Origin: Spirogloea muscicola
Lineage: Eukaryota > Streptophyta > Zygnematophyceae > Spirogloeales > Spirogloeaceae
DNA length: 64,000 bases
Reading direction: 5' to 3'
NCBI GenBank assembly: GCA_009602725.1
Contig: WELB01000171.1
Coordinates: 136,643 to 200,642 of the forward strand
The notes below the pieces were generated by a model that saw only the letters and a program-made list of their open reading frames with translations, made no database searches and was not told the origin of the DNA. Below, in pieces: positions 42,491-54,799 of this stretch (its first letter is position 1; each line of letters begins with the position of its first letter). The position numbers and the translations under genes are program-made.

Positions 42491-44577
42491 TCAGAGGTAG
42501 TCTGTCCGGCGGAGCCCAACAAAGGCAAGGATTGAGGCATTGCCCACGGCATGCCAGAGGCCATGGTGCAGCCAGTACAGGTTAGGGTGCCGGTTCTGCA
42601 ACACAAGAAAGTTGTAGGCGGCAAATGCCAGCAGCGTGAGGCCCACCGGCAATGCCCCCCATTGGAACTGTGGCACCTGTCGCGCCACCGCATGACTAAG
42701 GAGCGCAACTGAGAGGCCCCCGCCTAAAACCATGAACCCCACGCGCTCAATCCTTGCCCTTCGGTCCTGCAATGACGACCCCAATGCAAGGTCAGTGGTA
42801 TCCTGGGTTGATGGTGTCTGCATCAATGTGTTGGCCAACTTAGAAAGCCAGTGCAGTAAGTTGCTGTCTAGTGCAGAGCCGACCTGCCTGCAGTTCTTTG
42901 ATTTTGTGGCAGGCAGAACGTTGCAACGCACCTTGAAGAGGGCTGCCATGAGGCTGTAAATGAAGGTGAAGTAGATCAAGACCTTCAAGCGCCGTGAACG
43001 AATGTCGGCCAGGTACACCAGGCAAGACGCCTTCGCAAACAAATTGTTGGAGATCAGGGTGACGGTAGAGGCAGGGGACTGTAGAGGAGTAAGACTAGAT
43101 CGGAATGGCAAGTTCAGAAGCTCACAGTCAGGATGCTTTGGCTAGCTTGTTGGCAGTCTAGTCAAGCATCCAAGGATTTGGCAAGTCTTGCCAGCTGGCG
43201 AAAAAGACAAGAAAGGTGGCTGGTGCCCACAATGTCGAGGTTTGCCCAGAAATAGTCCAGGAATGCCAGTGTCTCGTGTGTGGTGTGCACCTCCATGGGC
43301 TTGCGAAGGTCCTGGACGGCGTGAAAGTGCAGGCTGAGAGGCAGACCAAATAAGAGCACATAGTCAATACTTTTTGGGGTGCTCAATGGTGCGCTCCCTA
43401 GTCAGCGCTGATATTGCCTACTGCAATAATGAAAGCCTCGTGATTCAGCAGTCAAGTTCCTCTCTGAAGCCTGACAACTTGCCCTCACCCTGATACTCAT
43501 ATCTAGGCAGCAACCTGACCCACAAACCCTAAACACTGTTGACGCGGCCACAGCCGTCCCAAGAAGGCTGCAGTGCACCTGGAGACAATGTGCATAAGCA
43601 CAATGGTGGGCTCCAGGTCGAGGCCCTGGAACTGGAGCAGGAGCGCCGGGAGGAGCGCCAGCATGGAGCCCATGACAAAGGCCTTCTTGCACGCATCAAA
43701 GGCTGTGCATATGACAAGGGCGACGAAAGGTGGCGGCACATGTCAGAGGGCTCAGAGGAGGGGCAAACATCATGTAGCTTGACCACAGCAAAGCCGACAG
43801 AATATACTCCGCGCGTTGGCTCTTACCGAGTGCAAGGCACAGCAGACCAACTTGAGACAGCCAGAGCGCCCTCTGCAGCGCAGTTGCCATCAAGCTGGGC
43901 TGCAGCCGCACCGCCAGCAGCAAATACCAGGCAACGCCTGCCCAGCACGGGAGCCCTGCAGAAGCTCCGGCAGACGGGGTTGAGTTAGCATGCAATCTAT
44001 GGCCCTTGAATCAATGCCCCCACTGCAGAGGTTGATGGTCTGCAGCAAGCCGCAGACTCCTCTATCTCATGTGCTCTTGACAGCTGCAGCTGGTGCCATC
44101 TCGGCCAGGAGATGCTGGAGCTGGAGCTGATGCCCACACCAAGGTCAGCGAGCTCACCCGCGACGGCGAAGAGCAGGCGCAACGGCGGGCCGAACGGCGA
44201 GAGGGGCGACGCGGGGTGGAGGAACAGGGCCTGCCTCTCCCGCGCCAGGAGCCCGCGCTCGTCGCCGCCCAGATGGCCGTCTTGCTTGGAGGCGGCGAGC
44301 CGAGCCTCCTGCTGCGCTGCCGGCTAACGGGACCAGTCAGCCGCCAGGCTACAGTCACAGCTGCCTGCTGCGCAATATACCACCGCCGCCACCACCGCAG
44401 CCGCCGCCGCGGCCGCCGCCGTCGCCGCCGCCAGCGAGACCGAGCGGCTGTGGAGCCTCACCCAGACGTTGCTCCGTGGCCCATTGGGCTTAGGGTCGGC
44501 CGCGGACCCTGCACGAGCGGCATTGCCAAGCGACGCGCCGCCGAAGGTGGAGGACTCGCCAGGTGGGGCTGCCGCGT

Positions 44578-44612
<35 letters not shown>

Positions 44613-44743
44613 TCCGCCTCCTCCCGCGCCTCGTGCCGCAGGGCGAGGCGCGACGACCTCCGCACCGGCGATGACAGGAGGCCGCCTGCGGCTCCGGCGG
44701 CGGCTTCGGCGCCACCAGCGCCTGCCACCGTCGGCCTTCCCAT
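42491..44743 (-). CDS. Multi-pass membrane protein, putative CREST-superfamily hydrolase
   Basis: Minus-strand exon blocks encode seven or more hydrophobic segments. They are: an Ala-rich start (44743 to ~44330, MGRPTVAGAGGAEAAAGAAG), VAWYLLLAVRLQPSLMATAL and LSQVGLLCLALG (~43970-43840), GSMLALLPALLLQFQG (~43670-43620), DYVLLFGLPLSLHFHAVQDL (~43370-43310), HTTHETLAFLDYFWANLDIV (~43290-43230), STVTLISNNLFAK (~43070-43020), VLIYFTFIYSLMAALF (~42975-42925), FMVLGGGLSVALLSHAVARQ and GLTLLAFAAYNFLVL (42730-42600), and YWLHHGLWHAVGNASILAFV before TGA at 42491. SLHFH gives SxxxH, FLDYFWANLD gives the membrane Asp, and HGLWH gives HxxxH. Together these are the three metal-site motifs of the CREST superfamily (PAQR, alkaline ceramidase, PER1, TMEM8). 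The substrate is unknown; a lipid-amidase-like role is inference. The first exons are uncertain. Confidence 0.55.
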
Positions 44744-44920
44744 CGCCGGCTTGGTGGCGGCCGCCTAGCCCCACTCTGCGCGCCGCCTCACGCGCCGCAG
44801 GCGACGAGGGACTGCAGCGGCGGAGGCGTCGGCGGTTTGCGACGGCGTCCGAAACCAAGTCCTCCGGGAAAGAAACATGAGGCCGAGGTCAGTAGGCTGG
44901 TTTGTTCTTCTTCTATACAG
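44744..44920. other. GC-rich upstream region of the membrane protein
   Basis: Probable promoter and 5' UTR of the minus-strand membrane protein. No separate gene is seen. Confidence 0.4.
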
Positions 44921-45110
44921 CCTACTTACAAACCACTCAGTCGTTTTTGCGACGTCGAGTGTCAGCCTGTCTGCAGCGAGCTCAGGCTCATGCTTTGCAT
45001 CAGAAAGCTGGTCGAGCCTTAGCTGGTGGCACAAGAGCTTGTCGATTGCCGTCCGGTATTCGGGCATCAGTCAGCGACCTCTATGTGCTGACTCGTGGTT
45101 AATGAGCGGG
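44921..45110 (+). mobile_element. LINE coding-tail fragment
   Basis: The plus strand reads VSACLQRAQAHALHQKAGRA then SVSDLYVLTRG-stop, corresponding to VSLQRSMAHALHLRAGRA ... SLSDLRLLTRDY of subfamily B. It is diverged and has no UTR. Confidence 0.6.
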
Positions 45111-45224
45111 TCAGCTTAGCAGCAGGTTATGTACATCTGTCAATGTGCTTGCCGATGTACTCGACACACAGGCCCTCCATCAGTTAGAATCCATTTTCCT
45201 AACAGCTGGTTAGCTGGACAGATG

Positions 45225-45425
45225 TAGAAAGAAAGGAAGTGGCTCTTCCAGCCCGAAAAGGATTGACAAGGTCCAAAGGGGCCAGAAGCGCTTTCTCAAA
45301 GCTTGCCCAGTGGGATGAATCACTTATTAACGACTAGTGAGGAGCCGCAAACCAGAATGACTAACAGCCGGAAAGCAATCCCCCTGACGGAAGCCAGAGC
45401 TTGCAGCTAATTTAGCTGTGACTGG
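45225..45425 (-). mobile_element. LINE subfamily B-like 3' end
   Basis: The minus strand has the coding tail SGFRQGDCFPA...LRLLTSR-stop (about 45340-45420). A UTR follows, with GGCCCCTTTGGACCTTGTCA and GAAGAGCCACTTCC near 45236-45290. The hairpin region is partly lost. Confidence 0.6.
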
Positions 45426-48400
45426 CTGGCTGTGGCTGAGGACAGAAAGATATAGCACGAGCCTGCTGTCAATGTCGTCGCTCGTCAACGTCATCGCTTG
45501 CTCCCAATGAATTCTACCTTTGTTCTTGTGACATGTCACTCCTTTGTGGGCTGGCCCTTCACACCTTCATGGCCCTCGCTCCCCTTTGGAAAGCTGCTTC
45601 GTTGGTATGCACCAGACAGTGCTTCCAACAAATCGTACGTTCCTCAGGTATTCAGACTGCCAGCATAAACAGCTGCAATCTATGACATTCGTTAAAGTCC
45701 AGTAGTACTCCACTTAAGACACGGAGCCAGTCTTTTGTTAATAAACTCAGCCCTGGGCACTTATGAATGAGAGTGAAACGTTGAAAGAAACAGAACACCT
45801 CTGCCGATCTGCAATCAAGACGGTTCAGAGGTCCTCTGCTTCAATTGTACGAGAACTTGTGTATTCTTCTTGGGCTGGCCTTTCACAGCCATCGACTTCT
45901 TAAGGCTCAAGCCTTTCTCAATGTACTCCAGTTGCACGTGAACTCGCTTTGAGCCCTCAACCTTTGGTCTTGAAACTGCGGTCTAGGGCTTGCTCCTACT
46001 GCACTTGGACTACATTGCACTCGTACTCATGCTGCTCTGCAATTCACCTCCTTCGTGCTACTGCTCAAGCATCACGGAACTTCTGCTGCTCTGCTGCAAA
46101 GCACCTTCTGCTTGTCTTTTGCAGTAAACAGTGTATGGTTTGGCTTGGCTTGGCATCCCTCGCAGATCTTATTGCACCGCGCTCATTTCTGTCTTCACAT
46201 CACCTCAGGAGCTCCTAATTGACTTCATAATTAGCACAGATGTTCCTTGTCTGCTCACCTGTCTCTCTGTCCGTGTCAATCATCAGCGTCGGCATTGCAG
46301 TAGCAGCCGTACTCTGCCAGCTCGCTAGATTGCCCTTGTTGGCTACAATTGCTCAGGAGGGTGCACTCGTGGGCCAGCGATAGCAGGTCCATCGTTGTGT
46401 TTGTCTCAATCAGGTGAGTGGAACAGGGATTAAGTGTACCAAATCTTCTGTGCTGGACATGGACCTTCAGAGCAGTGCTCTAAGGGTCCTCAAGTATGCC
46501 GCTGCTGAGCAGATGACCGCCTTAGCGGCGCTATAGCACAGACGAGCGTTCCTGGCGCTTGGCAATTCCTATCAAGTCTGTGAGCCCGTGGGCCAATGGC
46601 CCTGGACAGGCTCGTCCTGCTTGGTATACATGACAGTGCTCTTAACTGGTGGAGCGAGGTGCACTGCCCACTTGGTTCGGGTGGCACATGTAATCTGCTG
46701 TCAATCGAGAGCAGAAGAGGCACGCGCCCATTGAAGACGCCAGCAAGCTCCTCCAAAGCACACAGGACTGTGAATGACCAGCATCAGTAATCTGATGTGT
46801 ACTGGAGCAGGACGACTCTGCAAAATAAGGACCTCACACGTGCTTCCAACGTAGCCATTCCAGTCAGTTGAACAAATCCACGGATTTCGGGCTGAAAGAG
46901 AGGACAGATTGGCTGTAGAGCGACCGGTAAGCAATATCAGGCAAGCAGCCCTGCTTGCTCGGGCCTTCAGCAGAGCGAGATTGCGCAAAGGCGACAAAGG
47001 CGAGCTGCGCTTTGCTATCTGGCCTCTATTTGCTCAGCACTGACCAACCTCAAGCACTTCGTAGCGGGGGAGCGCGTATTTAGTCATGCAGGGCTTGAGT
47101 GGCTAAGTACAGAGGCAAGCACATCTACATGTGAAAGAAGGGCTGCTGAACAAATCCGCTCAGTGAACATGAGTTAGCGAGTAGAGTTCGCTGATTGGTA
47201 TGATGTTGTAAGAGAGCGATGCTGACAGCAACCACTTTTAATATCTGGTGGAATGTAGCACAGGAAGGGCTGGCGGAGCCCCAGGAGCCTCTATCCTTGC
47301 GTTAAGCGCACACAGCCAATAAAAGGACGGGCAGAACAATGCCGGTCAATGTCCTGCTTTGGAGACCCCCACAACGACGAACATCTTCACTCTCCAAGCT
47401 TGGCGTGCCATTTCTGGCAGTATGATACTTCCGCTGAGCAAGCAATACGTCATATGCAGCTTTCATGCTCGTCTCCTCCTTATCTCTGTAGCGGCCGCAG
47501 ATTTTGTAACTGCAGCTGCACAAGAAGGACACGCTACCCATTGCGTCGGGCTCAAGGGGACTCTTCTTTTGATCTTGTTTTGCTCTTTTGCACGTACGAA
47601 CATTAATCTGGCGGGTTGAGTATGTTGAGAGACGCCCTCGCTGCACCATGGGTGCATGTCTCCTGCTCACGGCATGCTCTCGGCTCGCTTTCACAGACGA
47701 ACTTCAATTTGAGCAGCAGCTTTCGTCCTCTTTTTCTTGGCCGTTGTGTACTTGGCCATCGAGGCCCGCAATCGTTGAAGTTATAATAGTTTGTTTGCTT
47801 GGCAATCCTTAGCCCACCCCTTACTTTCTCCATAAACAATATAGAAGCCAGTGGCTTTGCATGGCCTGCCCGGAATGTTTCTAGAATATTGAATTCTGAG
47901 GGCAGGTCGCTGACAGCCACTACCCCAAAGGAGCCACAGTACCTCACCCGAGAAAATGAGGCTATTCATAGTATTCATACCTTGTGCTGATAATCGGCGT
48001 TGTCGTGTTGGAGCCTCCCACTACACCTAGCTGGGCTGGCCTTTCACCCCATCGTCTCGCTGTGGCAGCCCGTCTTCTGCCGCGCCTTCAAGTGCTACGT
48101 CGACCCTAAGAGCACCCTGAATCTCAAGTCGAGCTTCTCTATCAAACCCCATGTCGAGCCCCTTAATTTGGGCTGCCCGAGTGACGGTCTGTGGAAGCTC
48201 AAAGCTGTCTGGTCCCAGAGATGGCTAAACAGCGCAAAGTACGCAGCTACACACACCCACAAGACCTGCTCTTCTCAACTGGACGGTGGTTGTGAAAGGC
48301 AAGCAATATGGGTGGACGAAGTCCAGAGGCAACCTCAGCATGGAATGACGGTATCACAGCAGGACAAGTGAGTGGCTACTACCGGAACTTCAGCGTTTCT

Positions 48401-49060
48401 TCAGTAATCCTTATTAGGGCCGCAAATCAGCTGAGTCTTGCCACTGCGCGTATGCAAAGAAATGGACAAAGTTGGGCGAGAAGCACCAGCCTTGTTCACA
48501 GAGGCGAATTGCATCATTCAGTGGAAATGAGGTGGTGGCTGCGAGGCCATATCAAGAGAAAGGACAGCTTGTCAGCGGAGCCCTTGAGAAGAGCGGAGAC
48601 TGTGCGCAAGGCTTGAGGGGGCGGAGTCTGTGCTCAAGGCTGCTGCAATCGCGACGACGCTCCAGTGCTGCTCGCAGGTGACCTGGTAGGCAGCAAAGGT
48701 ATCTCAAGTTTTAGGGCTGCATTCTTGGGCTCATTCAAGATCGGCGCCCACTTGCTGCATCAACTTGCTAAGAGCAGGATCTCGAAAAGTGCGGGTGCCA
48801 GCGTCACTGCACATTGCCACAGCATAATGGCGCCTGGTCGCCAGCATGCATTCTACTGACAGGGTTGTCTCTTGTTCCCTTATGACCAGTGCCCTCCTGT
48901 GGACAATTCTGCCCAACAGTCTGCACTGCCTGAGTGCTGCTGCGTTGGACTCTCCTGTCTTGCCCCGGACTTGTGTGAAGCTCGTACACAAGGCCATTGT
49001 GCCATTGGCAAGCATGTACTCCGTTCTAAGTCTCACAAGTATTGACCACCAGAGCGTCAC
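45426..49060. other. Long gene-poor stretch
   Basis: No open frame resembles a known protein. Isolated diverged LINE tails are visible near 45860-45905 (GGGCTGGCCTTTCACAGCCA) and 48030-48050 (GGGCTGGCCTTTCACCCC). A frame at 48000-48371 contains CRAFKCYVDPKSTLNLKSSF and EPLNLGCPSDGLWKLKAVWS, which reads like coding sequence but has no family I recognise. The rest looks intergenic. Confidence 0.4.
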
Positions 49061-49074
49061 AGAGACATGGAAAG

Positions 49075-49590
49075 AAGTGGCACTCCCAATGGGGGCAAGG
49101 GCTGTGAAAAGCCAGCCCGAGAAGAGTTGACAAAGGTTCGAAGCGGCCAAATGATGGAGGGGCCTAAAAAGCGCTAAGCAGCTACGAAGGGGCCTGAAGA
49201 TGCTGTCAGAACGGGGGAGGATGGACCACTCAGTAGTTACGAGTGAGGAGCCTCAAATCCGACAGGCTAGCTGCCGGAAAACTATCCCCCTGACGAAAGC
49301 CGGAGGCCGCAGCAAGAGCACGGCCAGCACGCAGATGCAATGAGTGGGCCATGGACCGCTGAAGGGAGACGGACAATCACATACGATACACCTGAGCGCA
49401 CGAGCCAGCGGCGTTGAAGTCAGCCGGCTCGCCGCGCCTGCGGGACACAGCGCGCCGCGCAAGCCTGGCCAGCAGGTCGAGCCACTGGGACCCGAGAGCC
49501 CCGTGCACGTCCACGGCCAGGGGTACGAATTCATCTGCAGCATGGAAAAGCATAGTGGGTTTGACGTGCACGGCGAGTTGGAAGCCTTTC
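49075..49590 (-). mobile_element. LINE subfamily B, 5'-truncated copy
   Basis: The minus strand encodes ADEFVPLAVDVHGALGSQWL, ARLARRAVSRRRGEPADFNA and SLQRSMAHALHLRAG equivalents through the tail. A frame change near GSCAQVYRM separates the two parts. It is followed by the complete B 3' UTR with hairpin and end (49075-49240). It is close to the copy at 7891-8266. Confidence 0.75.
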
Positions 49591-49629
49591 GGTAAGCTGG
49601 CAAGCAGCTTTTTGGTTGGGGTCTCTCAG

Positions 49630-50075
49630 CTATTGTCCACTTCGGCAGAAGGCAACTCCTCTGCCCGGACTTTGCCGCCGGAATGTGCCGCGGCGGACGA
49701 GGAGGAGATCCAGCGAAATCCAAGCGACGGCACCGTAGTGTGTCGAGGCGAGGCCCCGATGGCGAGTTGGCAACCGATTTCGCGCGGACTCGGGACGCCA
49801 TAGCGTGGCGCGGACGCCTCCACAGCGTGGCTGGGTGGCAGAGAGCGACGGTTCAGTCAGTCGAATGCGGCTGCTGATGTTGCGAGAGCGGCTTGGAAAG
49901 CCACTGCAGGGGAGGGCAGGTCTACAATCGGACTGCGTCCGCCGAAATCTGGGGGAGGCACCGCCCAGGAGTGGTGGCCCCCCCCCCACCACCGGGAGCG
50001 CAGATTGTCTAAACGATGGGGGGTCGAGCGTAATCCAGCGGAGCCAGTAGGGGTTGACCACGGGCACTCCGCGCA
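49630..50075 (-). repeat. Dispersed repeat R, copy 1
   Basis: About 440 bp on the minus strand match 57180-57680 on the plus strand, with many substitutions and small gaps. Shared landmarks read in the same direction are GAACCGTCG, CCACGCTGTGGAGGCG, GCCTCGCCTCGACAC, CCGCGGCAC(A/C)TTCCG and TGGTGGGGG...CC(A)CC. Both copies keep long open frames, but the frames are not aligned, so I do not treat it as a gene. It may be an internal part of a LINE or another element. Confidence 0.7.
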
Positions 50076-50129
50076 GCGTGCGGTCGCCGGGCCGGGGCCC
50101 AGCCCCGGCGCGGACTGGGGCGGGGCGAT

Positions 50130-50200
50130 CAGCCGCCGCCGCCGTGGCGGCAGAGGCCGCACTGGGGGGGGGAGAGCTGGGGGGGGGGGGCGCTCATGGA
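50130..50200. repeat. GCC run and G tracts
   Basis: A CCGCCGCCG stretch is followed by two tracts of eight to eleven G (50165-50191). They lie upstream of the cysteine-rich gene and could fold as G-quadruplexes. The tract lengths may also be affected by sequencing error. Confidence 0.6.
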
Positions 50201-50415
50201 CGGGCGGCCAAGCCGAGTCGTCTCATGCTCGTGCCCACGGGGAGGAGGGAGCGGGCGAGTGCTGAGCTCGCCGCCGCCGTGCCGTGCTGTATCTCCGAGC
50301 CCTCGCCCGCATCCACGCGCCGCGCTGCTCGCTAGCTCGCTGCCTTCCGCGGCTGGGCAAGCTGCGAGCAGACCCCTTCTCAGGCGTGCACCGCCTGTGC
50401 TTTGGCAGCACCGTG

Positions 50416-53400
50416 ATGGACGCTCAAGTACCAGGAACTCCGTTCTGCAGCCCTTGCAATGCAGGGGCGTACTCCAGCCCCAGCTCCAACCCCACGACCT
50501 GCATCCCCTGCCCAGCTGGGCAGTAGTCAGTGACTCCCACAGACTCTTGCACTGCGTGCCCAGCCGGCACTTGGACACGTGGCTACCAAGGGCAGACAAG
50601 ATTTGAAGACTGTGTCGGCTGCCCTAGTGGCACATACGCTCAATCTGGAGGAACTGCAGATTGCGCACCAGGCCAAGTATCCGGTATTGGCGCAGCGATA
50701 TGCACTCCTTGCTCTGCTGGGATGATGGCCCAGAATCCCTCCAGTTGCTCATTGTGCAACCCGGGGCAATACTCCGGGGCGGAAGGGAGCACATGCATGC
50801 CATGCAGTCCAGGTATGCATGCGGCCCTACCATGATGCCGCTCAGCCGGCCTTGTGATATGGCCAGCCAAAGTCCAAGGGTCCATATTGCTGCGCTGACT
50901 GCCTAGCAGGGTCCAGCACTCTCCAAAGGAGCACGAGTGAAGAGCGGGATAGGCTGTGAGGGGCCAGCTCGATGTGACATGCGTTGTATTGTCCAGCACA
51001 TTCCTTTGAATTCTTAGTTCACAGGCACAGGGTCAGGTTCAAGTGCACAGGATCAGGTAGCAAAGTCTCTGCCTATGTCAGGCACAGATAGCGAGTGCAT
51101 GCAGGTATTGACAGCTGCTTCCCTTCCTTAGCAGGAACGTATTCGGCTGACTACGGCGCGACCGTATGCACTCCTTGCCCACCAGGTAAGCCCTGCTGTC
51201 ATCATGCAATGTTTTGTTCAGCAAAAGTCCGGCTGAAGTGCTAGCCAGTGTCCCAGAGTGCCTATAAAGTGCCTAACATTCCCGCGATCGTGGAAATTTC
51301 CTTGGATGCGCTTCCTTAATGGCACGTCATGGTGGCAGGGACAACATCACACCCAAGCTCTTGTCAAGATTTTAACTATTGCTGGCATTCTGAGCAACAT
51401 GCACGCTCACCTCTGTCAAATGCAGGGCAGTACAGCGACAGCGAGGGGAGTGGCTCATGCAATCCTTGCCCTTTAGACACCATAGCGCCCTTTCCTGGCG
51501 CCCTTATCTGTGCACTCCCGTGTCCTTGTGGCTTCGCCTGGGCGCCCGGCTGCAACCAGAGCTTGCCAAGCCCGTCTCTCGCCGAATTCGACACGTACAA
51601 CCAGTACGTGGAAACTGGTCAGGAAATTCCGATCAGGATGGCCCTTCTCTGCTCCCAGTGGAGTGCTATCAGGGATCCTGCTCTGGTCCCCAATCTTCAG
51701 CAGGTAGATAGAGAAGCGAGCCTTCACTGCAACGCCATGCAGTACTGGTTTTCAGCAATTGGTCTTCAGGGGGGCCTGAAGTTGCACAAGACAGGCACGG
51801 TGTGTTGCATACCGAGGAGTAAACAGAATAACACCTCTGACCACTTTCCGCTTTCAATTTGCAGGTCTCTGGGAAGATCAGTGCTGAATCCCAAGGCCTT
51901 ACGTGGCAGCCTGGCACAGCTCTCTGGCCTTATCCAGAGCTTCTTAGACGTCTTCCAGGAGGATAATGGACAAAGCGCAGCGGAAGCATCCATCGTAGTT
52001 CCATCTTTTGCATTTTCTCAAACTGAGGCAGCAGTGAAAAATGTGCTGTCGATTTTGACAGACCAAGAAATGCAAGCTCAACTGGATGCTCTTCTAGGAG
52101 CTGTTCAAGAAGCTGAGCGCCAAATGGAGGAAAGGCTTGACGAAGGCTTCACATTCCTAGCTAATCTAAGCATTCAGATACACCAAGAGGACCTCAACAA
52201 CGCCGTCAGCGCTGCCAGAGCGAGCTTGGTAGTCGCCAACGCGTCCCTTGCTTCGAGCATGAGCCAGGAAGCTTCCTTGAAGGAACAGCTTACAATCGCC
52301 CGGCAAGATGGAACAGTGCTCAGCAGCACAGGAAAGGCGCAATACAACGACTATCAAGACCAGATACAACGCCAAAGCTTCTGGGATACTTTGACAAGTA
52401 TCTTCAAGTGCATCGTTGCTGTGGCAGACATATTCGTGAGTAAGTATGGACTGATATTGTATGCTAGTGATCCAGTGAGCCAGCATGTGCCAAAGCAAAT
52501 TAGTCACCTGTCATCACTTGCCCTCTCAATGAACCTGGCTCTTGCCCTGTAATCATGGCCAAATGCAATACATTCTAGCTACTTCTTTACTGGCTACTCA
52601 AGCCCTTCTCTTCATCTAAACATGGCTCTCACTTACTACGTGGTATGTTGCTGCACTCACTTACTATATGGGATGTGCACGTACAGATCCTGCAGCAGCA
52701 GTCGGGGGGGCGGCGGACGCTATTGTAACCATCGCAGGCCGCCTTGTCTCGGCTGCAGAGCAATTGGTATCAGACACCACCGCCATGGCAGCAGCTCTAG
52801 TAAAGTGTGTTGGGAGTCTGATTGACACCTTGGGAAAGGATCCAGTGGGGACTTTGAGCACTATTTTTCAACAAGTGCAGGCAATCCAGGCTCAAGGCCT
52901 CAAAGGGCTTGTAAGCAATGTCCCAGCGGAGCTGGGCATTTCAGTGTCACCTGACCTCAACGACCTCATTGGCAACGCTGCAGAGACTGTTGAAGGGGCC
53001 GTAAATGCCCTTGTAGATATTTCAAAGGGTATACAGATGAATGCCTCTACCGCAGTCACAGATTTTGATTCTGCAGTATCCTCGGTTGATAGCTCGAGCT
53101 TGTCAGTGGACACTCAGATGAACACACAATGTGATAGTGGAAAGGGGGACGTCAAGAGTGCCTGCCAGCATTATCAGGGAACTCTTCAACAGCAAGCTGT
53201 GAATAACAAGCTCCAGCTCCAGCTCAGTCATGATCTGAGTGTTGTACAGATGACTGCAGCTACCACCATACTGCAGGTCATGGGCACGCAACAGTCCATT
53301 TCGAACTTGTTGAGCCAGGCATCAAAATGGCAGATGATTGTAGGCCAGGCTCAACAGGCTGCTAACGAGTCATTGGCTCATATAGAGGATGCAAGGAGGG

Positions 53401-54799
53401 CTGCAGCCAAGCTCGCAATTCAAAGGGCTCATCAAGATACGCTATCCAGACTGCAATTGGGAGTCCAGGCAATGATTAGGCTTGTGCAAATGTGTCAGGT
53501 ACACCATCCTGCCTTCAGCCTACCTTCAGCCTGATGGCCTTTCCGCAAGATCTGGAGACCACATCCACTCCTGTTGTACATATGTGATGCAGGCAGGGCA
53601 CATTTTGACTTCTGACAGGTCAACAATATCTGCAGCTTTCAAGCACAAGTACTTCAAAGCTGATTGTTGTTGTGGCATTGCAGCAAATGAAGTATGCGTA
53701 CCCTGCCTATGATGGTATTGGCAACACAAAAGTTTGCGGCCTGGACAGTGTAGATGAAAGTGGAAAGTCTAGGTTCAATCTGGATATGCCAGCCTCTGAG
53801 AATCTGCAATTGGCAGCTCTCGATCTTTTTGCTCTACGTGAAGCAGCCGCTTCCGCCGGCGCAAATCAGCCAGGTGTCAACCTCCAGATCGGCCAGGGCT
53901 TGAGCTTAGTCAAGCTTCAGCTATCATCTGGATCCTCCGCCTCCAACTTGCCCCTGGATGTAAAGCAGTTCATCGCGACCAAGTCAGCAACTTTTAGGCT
54001 GGACGTGAGCAACTCACCTTGGGGCCTCCTTGATGCTGCGGGCAGATGGCGACACCTGAGGTCGTACAGTCAGCTCAGGCTCTTGGGGATTAAAGTCTGG
54101 CTCGAAGGAGCAGCATGGCCTGCTGCAACGTCCGACCCTGAAAGGTGTGGCACGCCCTCTGTGCATTTCCAGATTGAGCTCAAGTCGCCATTCCAGCAGT
54201 GGTACAAGGACGACGCTGGCATGGACCACATTCAGAGCTACCATCTCGACTCCAAAGTTACCTCATTTGAGTACGGCCCTCTCTTTGCCTGCCAAGACAG
54301 GTGTCCAGACAAGAAAAACCCTATGTCATGCACTATTGCAGAGGGCACAGGTTCAGACCCATGCGGCACCTCCTACACTTCGACATGGACGACGGGCACC
54401 GACTATTTCCCGACACCCTTTTGTGAGTGGACCGTGACACTCTGGGAGGACCCTGATAGCCCTACCGACTTCTCTGGCGTGACAGACATTGTGCTTGGAT
54501 TGAGCTTGACGGGATTTGATGTCAGACCTGCCTCGCTCGTCCCTGCGCCCCTGCTCAACAACAATCAGACCTACCCAGAGGTGGCCGCCACAGGATCTTG
54601 GTCAGATTATGCCCAGAATTGCAAGCAAGGAGAAGACCCACTGGTTCTCTGCTCAAAGCAACAGCTCTGTTTCTCACAGCCATTGCCTCACGTTGGCCAA
54701 GCTATTTCTTATTTTGCGCTGAAAACCGCATCCCGGAATGGAAGGGCAGGACAGCGTGATGCTGGCGCTGGAACGGCGACGAAAGGCGACAGCTATTGA
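50416..54799 (+). CDS. Large cysteine-rich (GCC2/GCC3-like) secreted-type protein of unknown function
   Basis: Five exons fit in phase: 50416-50812, 51135-51185, 51426-52439, 52687-53498, 53684-54799 (TGA), 1130 codons in all. The N-terminal ~150 residues are Cys-rich repeats of the GCC2/GCC3 (ephrin-receptor-like) type: CTACPAGTWT, CTPCSAGMMAQNPSSCSLCN, CNPGQYSGAEGSTCMPCSPG, CTPCPPG, CNPCP. The middle is mostly helical and hydrophilic, with likely coiled coils (QAQLDALLGAVQEAERQMEE) and a hydrophobic patch FWDTLTSIFKCIVAVADIFV. A second helical block, rich in Ala/Ser/Gln, follows (52687-53498). The last ~370 residues look beta-rich with few Cys, and I recognise no family there. An in-frame TAG at 50524 breaks one Cys repeat (CPAGQ-stop-SVTPTD). 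The open frame extends up to 50284 without a clear signal peptide, so upstream exons may exist. An extracellular or surface role is inferred from the repeats. Confidence 0.65.

Noticed and set aside
44458-44880. Pro- and Arg-rich plus-strand frames opposite the membrane protein start
   Set aside because: They are reverse readings of a CCG-rich leader, with no splice or family support.
48000-48371. Frame of 123 codons with coding-like composition
   Set aside because: No recognised family, no neighbouring exons and no second copy; kept only as a remark in the gene-poor stretch.
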